Shown here piece by piece: positions 52,179-62,613 of a DNA stretch of 64,000 bases. This DNA comes from Enterocloster aldenensis. Its GTDB lineage: Bacteria > Bacillota > Clostridia > Lachnospirales > Lachnospiraceae. Under the pieces are notes generated by a model. It was given only the letters and a program-made list of their open reading frames with translations, did no database searches and had not been told where the DNA came from. The stretch spans positions 1 through 64,000 of the forward strand of contig NZ_QVEX01000004.1 of the NCBI RefSeq assembly GCF_003434055.1, written 5' to 3'. The position numbers were made by a program, and so were the translations under genes. How positions within the stretch are numbered: position 1 is the first letter of the stretch; every line of letters starts with the position of its first letter.

Positions 52179-53096
52179 ATGGGAGAGGAAAAGATATTGG
52201 TGGCAGGTCATCTTTCCCTGGACCGGATTAAAACACCGGACCGGGAGGAGGACCAGGTTCCAGGAGGCGCGGCTTTATATACATCGGTGGCCGCCAGTGT
52301 ATATGGCGGGACCACAGGGCTTTTAACCACCTGCTGCAGCGACTTTCCAAAGGAAGTCTTGCAGCGGATTGAAGGGCTGGGGATTGATGTGTCTGAGGTG
52401 CTTGCGGTGCTTGGCCGGCAGCGGAGAAGTTTCATGGAATATTCAGAACAGTTTGAACGGGTGACACACAGCCATGCCAGGAAAATATGGTATGAGAAAA
52501 CCTTGGAACAGACCCCGAGACATCTGCCGCGCAAGGAATATACGGTACTGGTTTTACCGCCCATGATTCCGTCTGTTCAGCTGGAATATGCGAAATGGGC
52601 AAAAAAACGCGGAATGCGGGTCTGTGTGGATACCAGTGAATACTTTGCCCAAAAGGACGGGGAAAGCCTGAGGCAGGTTTTAAGCTGGTGTGATGTATTC
52701 CTGCCCTCGGATGTGGAGCTGGACCTGCTGTGGCCAGGCTGCGGGGAATCCACGGATTCATTGACGGACCGGCTGGCCGCAACCTCGATTACCGCGGCAG
52801 TGATAAAACGGGCGGAACAGGGAGCTGATATTTATGACTTCCAAAGCAGGACAGCGTACCGGATTGGAATCCGGCATACACTGGTGAAGGACGCTACCGG
52901 CGCAGGGGATACCTTTAACGGCGGATTCCTGTCCGCCTGGTGCCGGACAGGGGATTGGAAAAGCAGCGGCGCATATGGGGCAGCCCTGGCCTCTCTGTGC
53001 ATTGAGTCATTTGGCTTTGAAGGCGTGGCCGGGAGGAAACGCAGTGAGGTGGAAATGCTGGCTGGGCAGATACCGGTAGAGGAATGGGGATTTTAA
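52179..53096 (+). CDS. PfkB-family sugar/nucleoside kinase
   Basis: A 305-residue kinase with VPGGAALYTSVAASVYGG near the N terminus and the catalytic DATGAGDTFNGGFL motif near residue 247. It belongs to the ribokinase fold and resembles FrlD-type kinases in context. It probably phosphorylates the imported compound before the SIS enzyme acts. AGGGGGAG five bases before the ATG at 52179 favours this start over an upstream TTG. Confidence 0.9.
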   Translation: MGEEKILVAGHLSLDRIKTPDREEDQVPGGAALYTSVAASVYGGTTGLLTTCCSDFPKEVLQRIEGLGIDVSEVLAVLGRQRRSFMEYSEQFERVTHSHARKIWYEKTLEQTPRHLPRKEYTVLVLPPMIPSVQLEYAKWAKKRGMRVCVDTSEYFAQKDGESLRQVLSWCDVFLPSDVELDLLWPGCGESTDSLTDRLAATSITAAVIKRAEQGADIYDFQSRTAYRIGIRHTLVKDATGAGDTFNGGFLSAWCRTGDWKSSGAYGAALASLCIESFGFEGVAGRKRSEVEMLAGQIPVEEWGF

Positions 53097-53158
53097 GGAC
53101 AAGCTTCCTTGCCGGGAACCGGATTAAGGAAAAAAACTGAATCAGGAGGAGATACAGG

Positions 53159-53908
53159 ATGGGAAAGTCATGCAGGATAACGGGAGTGGTCCATCTTCCG
53201 CCCTTTGGGGCGGACAGGATTCATGTGGAAGGGCTGGAATGCTGGCTGCTGGAACAGATAGGCAGACATGTGGAATATGGAATCACAAGTATGATGATAC
53301 AGGACCAGACCCCGGGAGAGCGGGCCGGATTGAAAAACGTGGCCATCCTTTCGGCCCTGGGCAGAACGGTTAAACGGATGTTTCCGGATCTGTCCCTTGG
53401 TATAATACTGGAGGCCAACAATCCTTCCGCGGCAATGTACATTGCAAATGCCTGCGGCGCGGACTTTATCAGGCAAAAAGTGTTTATCGGGGCCATGATT
53501 AAGGCAGGAGGCGTAATCAACGGCCGCGCAGGGGAAGTATGGGAAGCAAGAAAGGACATGGATGGGCCGGTAAGTGTGCTCACGGATATCTACGACCGTA
53601 CAGGAGTACCGCTGGGGCCCCTTCCCATTGAGACTGCTGCCGGACAGGCCCTTAAGTATGGTTCTGACGGCCTGATACTGACCGGCAGGAATTTTGGGGA
53701 ATCCCTTGAACTGGCGGACCGGGTGAGGAAACATTTCCCTCAGGCCCCTGTCTATCTGGGCGGAGGCATTACGGAAAAAAATGTGGGGGAGGCCATCCCG
53801 CACTGCGATGGGATGATTGTAAGTTCCTGTCTGCTGGAGGATGGAAAAGACAATGAATGGAGCAGACAGAAGATAAAAAGTTTTATGGATTGTGTCCATG
53901 GGCAATAA
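53159..53908 (+). CDS. BtpA/SgcQ family TIM-barrel protein
   Basis: A 249-residue protein starting CRITGVVHLPPFGAD, with MIQDQTPGERAG, GADFIRQKVFIGAM, GRAGEVWEARK, LTGRNFGESLELADRV and YLGGGITEKNVGEAI, characteristic of BtpA/SgcQ. The family was named for photosystem I assembly in cyanobacteria, but heterotroph members sit in sugar operons (such as E. coli sgc) with no proven reaction. A (phospho)sugar lyase or epimerase activity is a guess. GGAGGAG precedes the ATG; the operon ends at the terminator at 53944. Confidence 0.88.
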   Translation: MGKSCRITGVVHLPPFGADRIHVEGLECWLLEQIGRHVEYGITSMMIQDQTPGERAGLKNVAILSALGRTVKRMFPDLSLGIILEANNPSAAMYIANACGADFIRQKVFIGAMIKAGGVINGRAGEVWEARKDMDGPVSVLTDIYDRTGVPLGPLPIETAAGQALKYGSDGLILTGRNFGESLELADRVRKHFPQAPVYLGGGITEKNVGEAIPHCDGMIVSSCLLEDGKDNEWSRQKIKSFMDCVHGQ

Positions 53909-53943
53909 AATAGATACATAAAAAAATAAATGAATCTGGAATG

Positions 53944-53986
53944 AATGCCGGAATCCCTGATATATGAAAGGATTCCGGCATTTCTT
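53944..53986 (+). terminator. Terminator of the ECF operon
   Basis: AATGCCGGAATCC and GGATTCCGGCATT form a perfect 13-bp stem with a 13-base loop, followed by TCTT. It separates the operon from the metallo-hydrolase gene. Confidence 0.85.
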
Positions 53987-54086
53987 GCGGAAAGGTCTGG
54001 ATAATAACGATTTCATTTTCATAAAACCCTGATATAATAAAGCTAATATTGTAAATGAAAATAAAAGGAGAAAGGATGGGCACATT

Positions 54087-55355
54087 ATGTTAATAGAACA
54101 GGGCAGCCAAAAGCTGCGGGAATTTACAGAGGCCAGTTATCAGGAGAAACACACAAAGGTTACGGACGGGGTATGGCATATATCAGGTCTGGGGCACAGC
54201 AATGCGGTGGTGATTGAGGGGAAGACAGGGGTAATCCTGATTGATACCCTGGATTCCCTGGAAAGGGGCCGGAAGCTGCTGTCAATCATCCGGGAAAAGA
54301 CAGGTAAGGATGTGGGGACCATTATCTATACCCATGGGCATCCGGACCACCGGGGCGGCGCAGGGGCTTTTCTGGAGAGCAATCCTGAGGTGATTGCATT
54401 TGCCCCCAAGACCGCTGCGCTGGAGAGGACGGGGCTTTTGAAGGATATCCAGAACCTGCGCGGCTATAGACAGTTTGGATATGGACTGACGGATGAGGAA
54501 AACATTTCCCAGGGAATCGGCCCAAGGGAGGGAGAGGCTTACGGGGAACAGCGGGCCTTTGTACCGCCTTCTGTTGTGTACGGACAGGACCAGGTAATCC
54601 GTGAGATAGATGGGATCTGTCTGGAAATGCTCCGCCTTCCCGGGGAGACAGAGGACCAGATCATGGTGTGGGTTCCTGAGAAAAAAGTGCTGTGCTGCGG
54701 GGATAATTACTATGGCTGTTTCCCCAACCTTTATGCAGTCCGCGGAAGCCAGTACAGGGACCTGGCCATATGGATCAAAAGCCTGGATGTGCTCATGTCA
54801 TATCCGGCAGAGTACCTGCTTCCGGGGCATACAGGCGTCATATATGGGAATGATAATATAAAAGAGGTCCTGGGGAATTTCAGGCGGGCCATTGATTATA
54901 TACTGGAAAAGACCCTGGAAGGAATGAATCAGGGCAGGAGTGAGGACCAGCTGGCGGCTGAGGTCAAACTGCCTCCGGAATACGCGGGCCTTCCTTATCT
55001 GGGGGAGTATTACGGATGTGTGGAATGGACCGTAAGGGCTGTCTATACCGCATACCTTGGCTGGTTTGACGGGAATCCCACCCACCTGCATCCCCTTTCG
55101 CCAAAAGCCAGGGCGGATAAAAAGACAGCGCTCATGGGCGGAAGGACAAACGTCCTTAAGGCGGCCAGGGAAGCCTGCCAGGCAAAGGAATACCAGTGGT
55201 GCCTGGAACTGTGCGACCAGCTGCTGGACGGGGACGGGGATGACCGGGAGGCGGCTATGTTAAAGGCAGACGCCCTTACATCCATTGCAGGATATGAGAC
55301 AAGCGCAAATGGAAGACATTACTATCTGTCCTGTGCAAAGGAATTAAGGGGTTAA
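54087..55355 (+). CDS. Metallo-beta-lactamase fold hydrolase, alkylsulfatase-like
   Basis: A 422-residue protein. The metal motif THGHPDHRGG (near residue 84) and downstream PGHTGVIYG (near 251) form the MBL site. YLGWFDGNPTHLHPLSP and the C-terminal helical region match the dimerisation domain of linear alkylsulfatases (SdsA1/BDS1). It lacks an obvious signal peptide. A five-codon ORF (ATG at 54076) with the better-spaced AAGGAG overlaps its start. It has its own A/T-rich upstream region, so it may not belong to the ECF regulon. Confidence 0.82.
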   Translation: MLIEQGSQKLREFTEASYQEKHTKVTDGVWHISGLGHSNAVVIEGKTGVILIDTLDSLERGRKLLSIIREKTGKDVGTIIYTHGHPDHRGGAGAFLESNPEVIAFAPKTAALERTGLLKDIQNLRGYRQFGYGLTDEENISQGIGPREGEAYGEQRAFVPPSVVYGQDQVIREIDGICLEMLRLPGETEDQIMVWVPEKKVLCCGDNYYGCFPNLYAVRGSQYRDLAIWIKSLDVLMSYPAEYLLPGHTGVIYGNDNIKEVLGNFRRAIDYILEKTLEGMNQGRSEDQLAAEVKLPPEYAGLPYLGEYYGCVEWTVRAVYTAYLGWFDGNPTHLHPLSPKARADKKTALMGGRTNVLKAAREACQAKEYQWCLELCDQLLDGDGDDREAAMLKADALTSIAGYETSANGRHYYLSCAKELRG

Positions 55356-55372
55356 GTCTGTACAGGCAGGGA

Positions 55373-55403
55373 AAAACAGTATATAATGATACTGTTTTAT
55401 TTT
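55373..55403 (+). terminator. Terminator/promoter overlap before the HicB-like gene
   Basis: AAAACAGTAT and ATACTGTTTT form a perfect 10-bp stem with a 6-base loop, followed by ATTTTAG. The loop region contains TATAAT (55382-55387), with TGTACA 17 bp upstream, so the same bases could serve as promoter for the next gene. Confidence 0.6.
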
Positions 55404-55423
55404 AGATATTGGAGGAAGAAAAT

Positions 55424-55702
55424 ATGACATTTACTTACCCGGCTGTATTTACACCCCATAAGGATGATAAGGGTTTCCATGTAGTGTTTCCGGATCTGGA
55501 GTGCTGCGAGGCGGACGGCCCGGATTTGGAGGATGCGGTGGAAAATGCAAGGGAAGCAGCTTATAACTGGCTTTACCTGGAGGTGGAAGAACAGACCTAC
55601 GATTTCCCGGCCCAGTCCCATATAGAAGATATGGAGCTGGAGGAAGGGGAGTTTGTGAAACAGATCATGGTCATTGTAAGGATCATGCCGGATAATGATT
55701 AA
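55424..55702 (+). CDS. HicB-like protein without HicA partner
   Basis: A 92-residue protein with a HicB-like partial RNase H fold (YPAVFTPHKDDKGFHVVFPDLE, then DLEDAVENAREAAYNWL). HicB antitoxins normally pair with a ~60-residue HicA toxin and often have a C-terminal DNA-binding domain. Neither is seen here, so this is a solitary family member of unknown role. GGAGGAAG 8 bases before the ATG at 55424 decides the start. Confidence 0.82.
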   Translation: MTFTYPAVFTPHKDDKGFHVVFPDLECCEADGPDLEDAVENAREAAYNWLYLEVEEQTYDFPAQSHIEDMELEEGEFVKQIMVIVRIMPDND

Positions 55703-55734
55703 CGGATATCAGTGAAAATTAAGATTTTGTATAC

Positions 55735-55763
55735 TTTGTTTCCCTCCCTTTTTGTCATATAAT
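55735..55763 (+). promoter_or_regulatory. Putative promoter of the 59-residue membrane protein
   Basis: TTTGTT, 17 bp, TATAAT, 42 bp before the ATG. Confidence 0.45.
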
Positions 55764-55805
55764 GGAATATATTACATTGCTATGGCATTATAAGGAGGGA
55801 ATTAA

Positions 55806-55985
55806 ATGAGTATGGCAACAGGAATGGGTATCTTCTTTTTTATTTTTGCATTTTTGTTATATATTGGCATCTTTGCACTTCTTTTCACAGTCACCTATTT
55901 TGTTTTCAAAAAGGCAATCAAGAACGGGCTGATTGAAGCATACAGGGAAATCGAGAAAATGAAGCATCAGGATTTCCAGGAATAA
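55806..55985 (+). CDS. Small membrane protein, 59 residues
   Basis: One long hydrophobic stretch (residues ~8-35, FFFIFAFLLYIGIFALLF) is followed by an amphipathic, charged helix (FKKAIKNGLIEAYREIEKMK). AAGGAGGG eight to nine bases before the ATG and a strong terminator after the stop support a real gene. Similar small proteins with a TM plus KxxIxNGxxEA helix occur in Clostridia, to my knowledge without an assigned function. Confidence 0.75.
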   Translation: MSMATGMGIFFFIFAFLLYIGIFALLFTVTYFVFKKAIKNGLIEAYREIEKMKHQDFQE

Positions 55986-56040
55986 AAAGATATACATAGG
56001 AATCATCAAAAATAGCCAGTTCATACAACTACATAGAAGG

Positions 56041-56102
56041 GGCTGTCTCCCGGACATATAACCGGTCCGCATACCGGATTGGGTCTGGGGACAGCCTTTT
56101 TT
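56041..56102 (+). terminator. Terminator after the small membrane protein
   Basis: GGCTGTCTCC pairs with GGGGACAGCC (one G-U), with a second inner hairpin (ACCGGTC...TACCGG), followed by six Ts. The convergent arabinofuranosidase gene ends 80 bp away. Confidence 0.8.
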
Positions 56103-56181
56103 GTGCATTTAATCAGTAATGTATTTATTCCTGGTTGTTCTGCGGCCATCCGTATTCATAAGGGCGGCGTACAAAGGCGGA

Positions 56182-58610
<2,429 letters not shown>

Positions 58611-58681
58611 AACCACTCCTCCTCATTATGGCCGCGTCCGCGCGGCCGGCTGCATGTTCTGTTTCTTTATCCGGTCTGATT

Positions 58682-59518
58682 CTAGCCCTTCACGCCGCCG
58701 GCAGTCATCCCATCGATAAAGTAGGACTGGAAACAGATGAACAGGATTAGGATCGGTATGATTGCAAAGCAGGAGCCTGCAATCAGGATGTCATAGTTGT
58801 TGCCATAAGGCGTAATCAGTCCTGCCAGTCCCACGGGCAGCGTGATTTTTGTGGCGGTGCGCATGACGATCATGGGCCACAGGAAATTGTTCCAGCTCTG
58901 CATGCCCTGGTAGATGCCCATGGCTGCAAAGGACGGCTTCATTAATGGTAACATAATTTTAAGGAAAATGCCATATTCCGTGCATCCGTCCACCCTGGCG
59001 GCATCCAGGAAATCCCTTGGGATACCGCTTAGATACTGGCGGAAAAAGAATACCAGCATGGGAAGTACCAGATAGGGAAGGATGATGCCCCACATGGTGT
59101 CGATGGTTTTCATGGCAATGGTCATGCGGTACAGGGGAAGGAGGATGATTTCCGTGGGTATCATCATCACAAGGAGGACGCAGACAAACAGGAAATTCTT
59201 GCCCTTAAAGTCATACATGGCAAACCCATAACCCACACATGCGCTGAGGAACAAGGTCATGGCCACCTGGACAATGGTGATGGTCAGACTGTTCCTGTAC
59301 CAATAAAAGTAGGAATTATTGCCGTTAAACAGCTGGACGTAGTTGTTCAGGGAAGCCTTGGCAAAATCAATGTTAAAATTCAGTCCGTTCCTCATCAGTT
59401 CCGATCCCGGGCTTAAGGATGCAACAGCCAGCAGGATCAGGGGCAGGAGGGTGATGCCCGCCACAAGGATGAAGAACAGGACTAGGCAGACAGAACATAT
59501 ATTTTTTTTGGATTTCAT
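58682..59518 (-). CDS. CUT1 sugar ABC transporter permease (MalG-like)
   Basis: A 278-residue permease with about six TM helices. The EAA loop DAARVDGCTEYGIFLKIMLPLMKP is characteristic of CUT1 permeases. AAGGAGG precedes the ATG. It pairs with the MalF-like subunit 3 bp upstream. No ATPase gene is nearby, so a shared MsmK-type ATPase elsewhere is expected. Confidence 0.92.
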   Translation of the reverse strand: MKSKKNICSVCLVLFFILVAGITLLPLILLAVASLSPGSELMRNGLNFNIDFAKASLNNYVQLFNGNNSYFYWYRNSLTITIVQVAMTLFLSACVGYGFAMYDFKGKNFLFVCVLLVMMIPTEIILLPLYRMTIAMKTIDTMWGIILPYLVLPMLVFFFRQYLSGIPRDFLDAARVDGCTEYGIFLKIMLPLMKPSFAAMGIYQGMQSWNNFLWPMIVMRTATKITLPVGLAGLITPYGNNYDILIAGSCFAIIPILILFICFQSYFIDGMTAGGVKG

Positions 59519-59521
59519 CCT

Positions 59522-60424
59522 CTAGTCCTCCTTCCGGAACGTTCCATTGATGCCCAGCTGTATCAGGTTAATGATCAGGACCATGACCAGAAGGAAACAT
59601 CCGATGGCGCTTGCCAGGCCTATGTTGTTCTGTTCCCAGCCCATCCTGTACAGATAACCAACGATGGTGGTGCCCACGTTATTAGGCGAGGTGTTGCCGT
59701 TAAACAGGATGTAGGATTCCGTGAACATTGCCAGGCCGGCAAATATGGATATGGTCAGCACATAGACCGTTGTTGGCTTTAAAAGGGGAAGGGTAATGTG
59801 CCTGAATTTCTGAAGGGCAGAGGCGCCGTCAATGGAAGCGGACTCATATAGTTCCTCGGGAATCTGCTGAAGGCCGGATAAATAATACATCATGTTGACT
59901 CCGGTCCAGCGCCACATGCAGATGGTAAACAGGGCAATCCATACGGTCAGGGGCTTTCTCAGCCATACAATGGGGCCGTTGCCGAACATGGCCATGACCT
60001 GGTTGGCAAAGGAACCTTCCAGTTCGCCGTATATCAGGCGGAAGATGGTGCCTGCAACCACCACGGAGGTAAGGGCCGGCACGAACATGGAGCTCCTGAA
60101 GACGGTCTTGCATTTCATCAGCTTGGAATTAAGTATGGTGGCCAGGAGCATGGGGACCGGTATCATAAGGCACAGGGTCACGATTGTGTAGAACATGCTG
60201 TTTTTGACCGCCTTGAAAAAGATGGGGTTCATGAGGGATTTATAGTTTTTAAGGCCCACAAAGGTATTGCCTGAGCCGGATACCTTCTGGAAACTCATGG
60301 CAACCGTGTTAATGACCGGATACACAAAAAAGATGGAAAAGGTCAGGATAAATGGCAGTATGAAAACATACGGTGCCACTTTCTGGGAATACAGAAAATG
60401 AGAAACTATCTTTTTGCGGTTCAA
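59522..60424 (-). CDS. CUT1 sugar ABC transporter permease (MalF-like), probable TTG start
   Basis: About 300 residues with six TM helices and the EAA loop ESASIDGASALQKFRHITLPLLKP. An in-frame ATG at 60439 lacks a ribosome binding site, whereas GGAGGA lies inside that extension, seven bases before TTG at 60424. TTG is therefore the likely start, giving MNRKKIVSHFLYSQ. It forms the channel with the MalG-like subunit. Confidence 0.9.
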   Translation of the reverse strand: MNRKKIVSHFLYSQKVAPYVFILPFILTFSIFFVYPVINTVAMSFQKVSGSGNTFVGLKNYKSLMNPIFFKAVKNSMFYTIVTLCLMIPVPMLLATILNSKLMKCKTVFRSSMFVPALTSVVVAGTIFRLIYGELEGSFANQVMAMFGNGPIVWLRKPLTVWIALFTICMWRWTGVNMMYYLSGLQQIPEELYESASIDGASALQKFRHITLPLLKPTTVYVLTISIFAGLAMFTESYILFNGNTSPNNVGTTIVGYLYRMGWEQNNIGLASAIGCFLLVMVLIINLIQLGINGTFRKED

Positions 60425-60490
60425 TCTCGATTCCTCCATTCATGGGGTTAACGTATGTTTGGAAACGCGGGATGCATGGCTGCGCGTTCC

Positions 60491-60524
60491 GGGAGGGGGC
60501 CTTGGGACTGTCCCAAAGCCTCCC
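60491..60524 (-). repeat. Intercistronic hairpin after the binding-protein gene
   Basis: GGGAGGC...TTGGGA pairs with TCCCAA...GCCCCCTCCC on the minus strand. Such hairpins commonly stabilise binding-protein mRNA relative to the permease genes. There is no strong T-run. Confidence 0.55.
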
Positions 60525-60563
60525 TTTCCTCATACTGATTGATTCATACGCGGGGTTCGGATA

Positions 60564-61988
60564 TCATTCATCGTAAATGACGCTGGCCTGTTCATTCTCA
60601 AGCAGCTGGTTCACGTCCTCGTCCAATGAAAGCTCAAATGCATTGGTGTAGGTGGTGGTTCCAAGTATGCTGCGGACATTGGCGTATGCGCCGGAGATAT
60701 TGGGGGCGGTCAGGTCAATTCCGTATTCATCCCGGATTTCATTCAGCACGTCGAATGGATTGGTATTAAAGTATTGGATGAATTTGTTGTTCTGGTCATG
60801 GGTCAGTGCTTCGTCATCCCAAAGCGAGGTCCTGATTGGGTCGAATCCTAATTTTTCCCAGATATAGCGGTTGCCTTCCTCGGACAGTTTTGCGTATGCC
60901 AGGAATTCCTTTGCCAGGTCCTGGTTGGCAGACTGGTTGGTCACGCTGGTTCCGGTCCCGCCCTGAAGCACGCAGCGGGTATCTCCCTTGTTCCATACAG
61001 GAATCTTGTAGATGGCAATCTTGCCGTTTAAGTCAGGGCAGTAATCCGTGAAACGTCCCATGTACCACAGCGGCATGGCGATGGAAGCAACCCCGGCATT
61101 ATTCAGGTGTCCGTACCATTCTTCGCAGTGGAATTTGCCGCCAGGGGCAACTTCGCAGATACCGGCGTTAATCATCTTGCGTATAAAGGTGATGGCTTCG
61201 GCGTGTTCCGGCGTGTCGATGTTTGGCTGGCCGTCTTCGGTCACGTACTGCACGCCTTTTTCCAGAAGCAGGAGCTGGGGAAGGAACAGATCGCTGAGTT
61301 CCACTGCGCACATGGGCTTGCCGGTCTTTTCAAGGACCGTCAGTCCTGCATTGTAGTAGTCATCCCAGGTTTCAATGGTCCCGGGGTCAACCCCTGCCGC
61401 ATCCATGATATCCATGTTGTAATAGCATACGCTGGCGCCCAGATGGAAATCAATCCCGTACTGATTGCCCTGGGAATCCCCGTACATGTTAACGCGGGAC
61501 ATGACAATGTCATCTTTGTAGGGCTCTACCACGTCATTGATGGGCAGAAGGTAATTATCCTTTAAGAATGTGGCGTATCTTCCGATTTCAATGTCAGCAA
61601 TATCAGGGGCGCCCGTGCCTGATTGGAGGGCTACCAGCAGTTTGGTATGTACGGCTGAGCTTTCGCCTGTGGTCACGGTCAGGTTGATGGGTTTATCCGG
61701 ATGGGATTCGTTCCATTTGTCCGCCATTTCCGTATAGAAGTTTACATGAAGCTCCTGGAAGGTCCACAGCGCCATCTCGGTTCCGCCGTCCACAAAGGTG
61801 TTGGTGCCTGTGGTCCCGCCGCCTGCCGGTTCGGCTGTCTGTGGGGCGGGCGCTTCTGTGGCGCCTGCTTCGGTTTTTGCATTGGCTGCAGGTGCAGGGT
61901 CGGTGGTGTTGGTCTTGGAACCGCATCCCATTAATGATGTGCTGACAAGTGCTCCGCATAATAACATACTCAATAATCGTTTCCGCAT
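60564..61988 (-). CDS. CUT1 sugar ABC transporter substrate-binding lipoprotein
   Basis: A 474-residue extracellular solute-binding protein, family 1 type. The lipobox is SLMGCGS (Cys near residue 20), followed by an Ala/Pro/Thr-rich linker (~25-55). The binding domain begins MALWTFQELHVNFYTEMADKW. GGAGAGGG before the ATG at 61988 excludes a longer form. With the GH51 enzyme in the same operon, arabino-oligosaccharides are the likely ligand. Confidence 0.9.
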   Translation of the reverse strand: MRKRLLSMLLCGALVSTSLMGCGSKTNTTDPAPAANAKTEAGATEAPAPQTAEPAGGGTTGTNTFVDGGTEMALWTFQELHVNFYTEMADKWNESHPDKPINLTVTTGESSAVHTKLLVALQSGTGAPDIADIEIGRYATFLKDNYLLPINDVVEPYKDDIVMSRVNMYGDSQGNQYGIDFHLGASVCYYNMDIMDAAGVDPGTIETWDDYYNAGLTVLEKTGKPMCAVELSDLFLPQLLLLEKGVQYVTEDGQPNIDTPEHAEAITFIRKMINAGICEVAPGGKFHCEEWYGHLNNAGVASIAMPLWYMGRFTDYCPDLNGKIAIYKIPVWNKGDTRCVLQGGTGTSVTNQSANQDLAKEFLAYAKLSEEGNRYIWEKLGFDPIRTSLWDDEALTHDQNNKFIQYFNTNPFDVLNEIRDEYGIDLTAPNISGAYANVRSILGTTTYTNAFELSLDEDVNQLLENEQASVIYDE

Positions 61989-62048
61989 AATTCCCTCTCC
62001 TTTTAAACAGTTATCATCCATTGGAATCAAATTAAAATATAAAATTAG

Positions 62049-62060
62049 ATACACGTGTAT
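62049..62060. promoter_or_regulatory. ATACACGTGTAT palindrome in the SBP leader
   Basis: A perfect 12-bp palindrome with a CACGTG centre, about 55 bp downstream of the expected transcription start and 61 bp upstream of the SBP gene. It could be an operator for the ArsR-type regulator of the operon. Confidence 0.45.
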
Positions 62061-62115
62061 TTTGCTAAAGCTAAATCGAAAGGATGTTTTTAAGATTTAG
62101 TTTTAAGTTAATATT

Positions 62116-62144
62116 ATTATAATAGATATGTATATAATAGTCAA
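62116..62144 (-). promoter_or_regulatory. Promoter of the arabinoside ABC operon
   Basis: On the minus strand TTGACT, 17 bp, TATAAT, a near-perfect consensus. It implies a leader of about 120 bases carrying the CACGTG palindrome. Confidence 0.75.
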
Positions 62145-62161
62145 TATATGAGAGGTATAGT

Positions 62162-62190
62162 TTGATATTTTTGGATATATTGCATATAAA
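62162..62190 (+). promoter_or_regulatory. Divergent plus-strand promoter
   Basis: TTGATA, 17 bp, TATAAA, back to back with the ABC-operon promoter. The transcript would read into 62200-62608, where no convincing ORF is found. Confidence 0.5.
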
Positions 62191-62218
62191 ATAGGGTAAA
62201 ATTCATTTAAAATGACTT

Positions 62219-62244
62219 ATGAATTAATGTTAAAATTAATTCAT
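62219..62244. repeat. Perfect 10-bp inverted repeat near the divergent promoter
   Basis: ATGAATTAAT and ATTAATTCAT flank GTTAAA. It lies 29 bp after the plus-strand -10 box and just before a strong AAAAAGGAGG sequence (62246-62255). It might be an operator or leader hairpin. Confidence 0.5.
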
Positions 62245-62460
62245 TAAAAAGGAGGAAAACAAGGATTAATTTGTTTGTAAATTGTACGGACCCAAAAAAT
62301 GGGGAATAAGTGGAGGGAGGGGAGGCGCGGGATAAGGCTAAGATTTTTTTGGAGGAGTCTGACGGGTATTTTTCCTGCCTTCATGTTTTATCAGGATGGG
62401 AGTATGGAAATGATGGGGCGGTAAACAGACAGATGGAAGAAAAGGTATAAGAGATGGAAG

Positions 62461-62564
62461 GCAGTAAAAGGCAGAAGGCAGTAAAAGGCAGAAGGCAGAC
62501 AAAAGGCAGAAGGCAGATAAAAGGCAGAAGGCAGACAAAAGTCAGAAGGCAGACAAAAGGTAAA
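62461..62564. repeat. Tandem repeat, six 17-18 bp units
   Basis: Units of GCAG-(T/AC/AT)-AAAAGGCAGAAG repeat about six times with small changes; the first two are 17 bp and the rest 18. No gene is present on either strand; the minus strand reads as a repeated SAFCL peptide only because of the repeat. Confidence 0.8.
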
Positions 62565-62581
62565 AATCAGTCAGAAGACAG

Positions 62582-62608
62582 AAAAACGGATGGCTGGCCA
62601 TCCGTTTT
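62582..62608. terminator. Terminator of the kinase/regulator operon (bidirectional)
   Basis: AAAACGGATGG and CCATCCGTTTT form a perfect 11-bp stem with a CTGG loop. On the minus strand it is followed by TTTTT, six bases past the kinase stop. On the plus strand it would end the orphan transcript. Confidence 0.85.
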
Positions 62609-62613
62609 ATAGA

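Noticed and set aside
62299..62424. 41-codon plus-strand ORF
   Set aside because: It has no Shine-Dalgarno near its ATG, an Arg/Gly-rich composition typical of purine-rich noncoding DNA, and no recognizable motif.
62338..62538. Minus-strand 66-residue ORF rich in SAFCLL
   Set aside because: It is simply the translation of the 17-18 bp tandem repeat and has no ribosome binding site.
62461..62564. CRISPR array
   Set aside because: Units are contiguous with no unique spacers and no cas genes are present.
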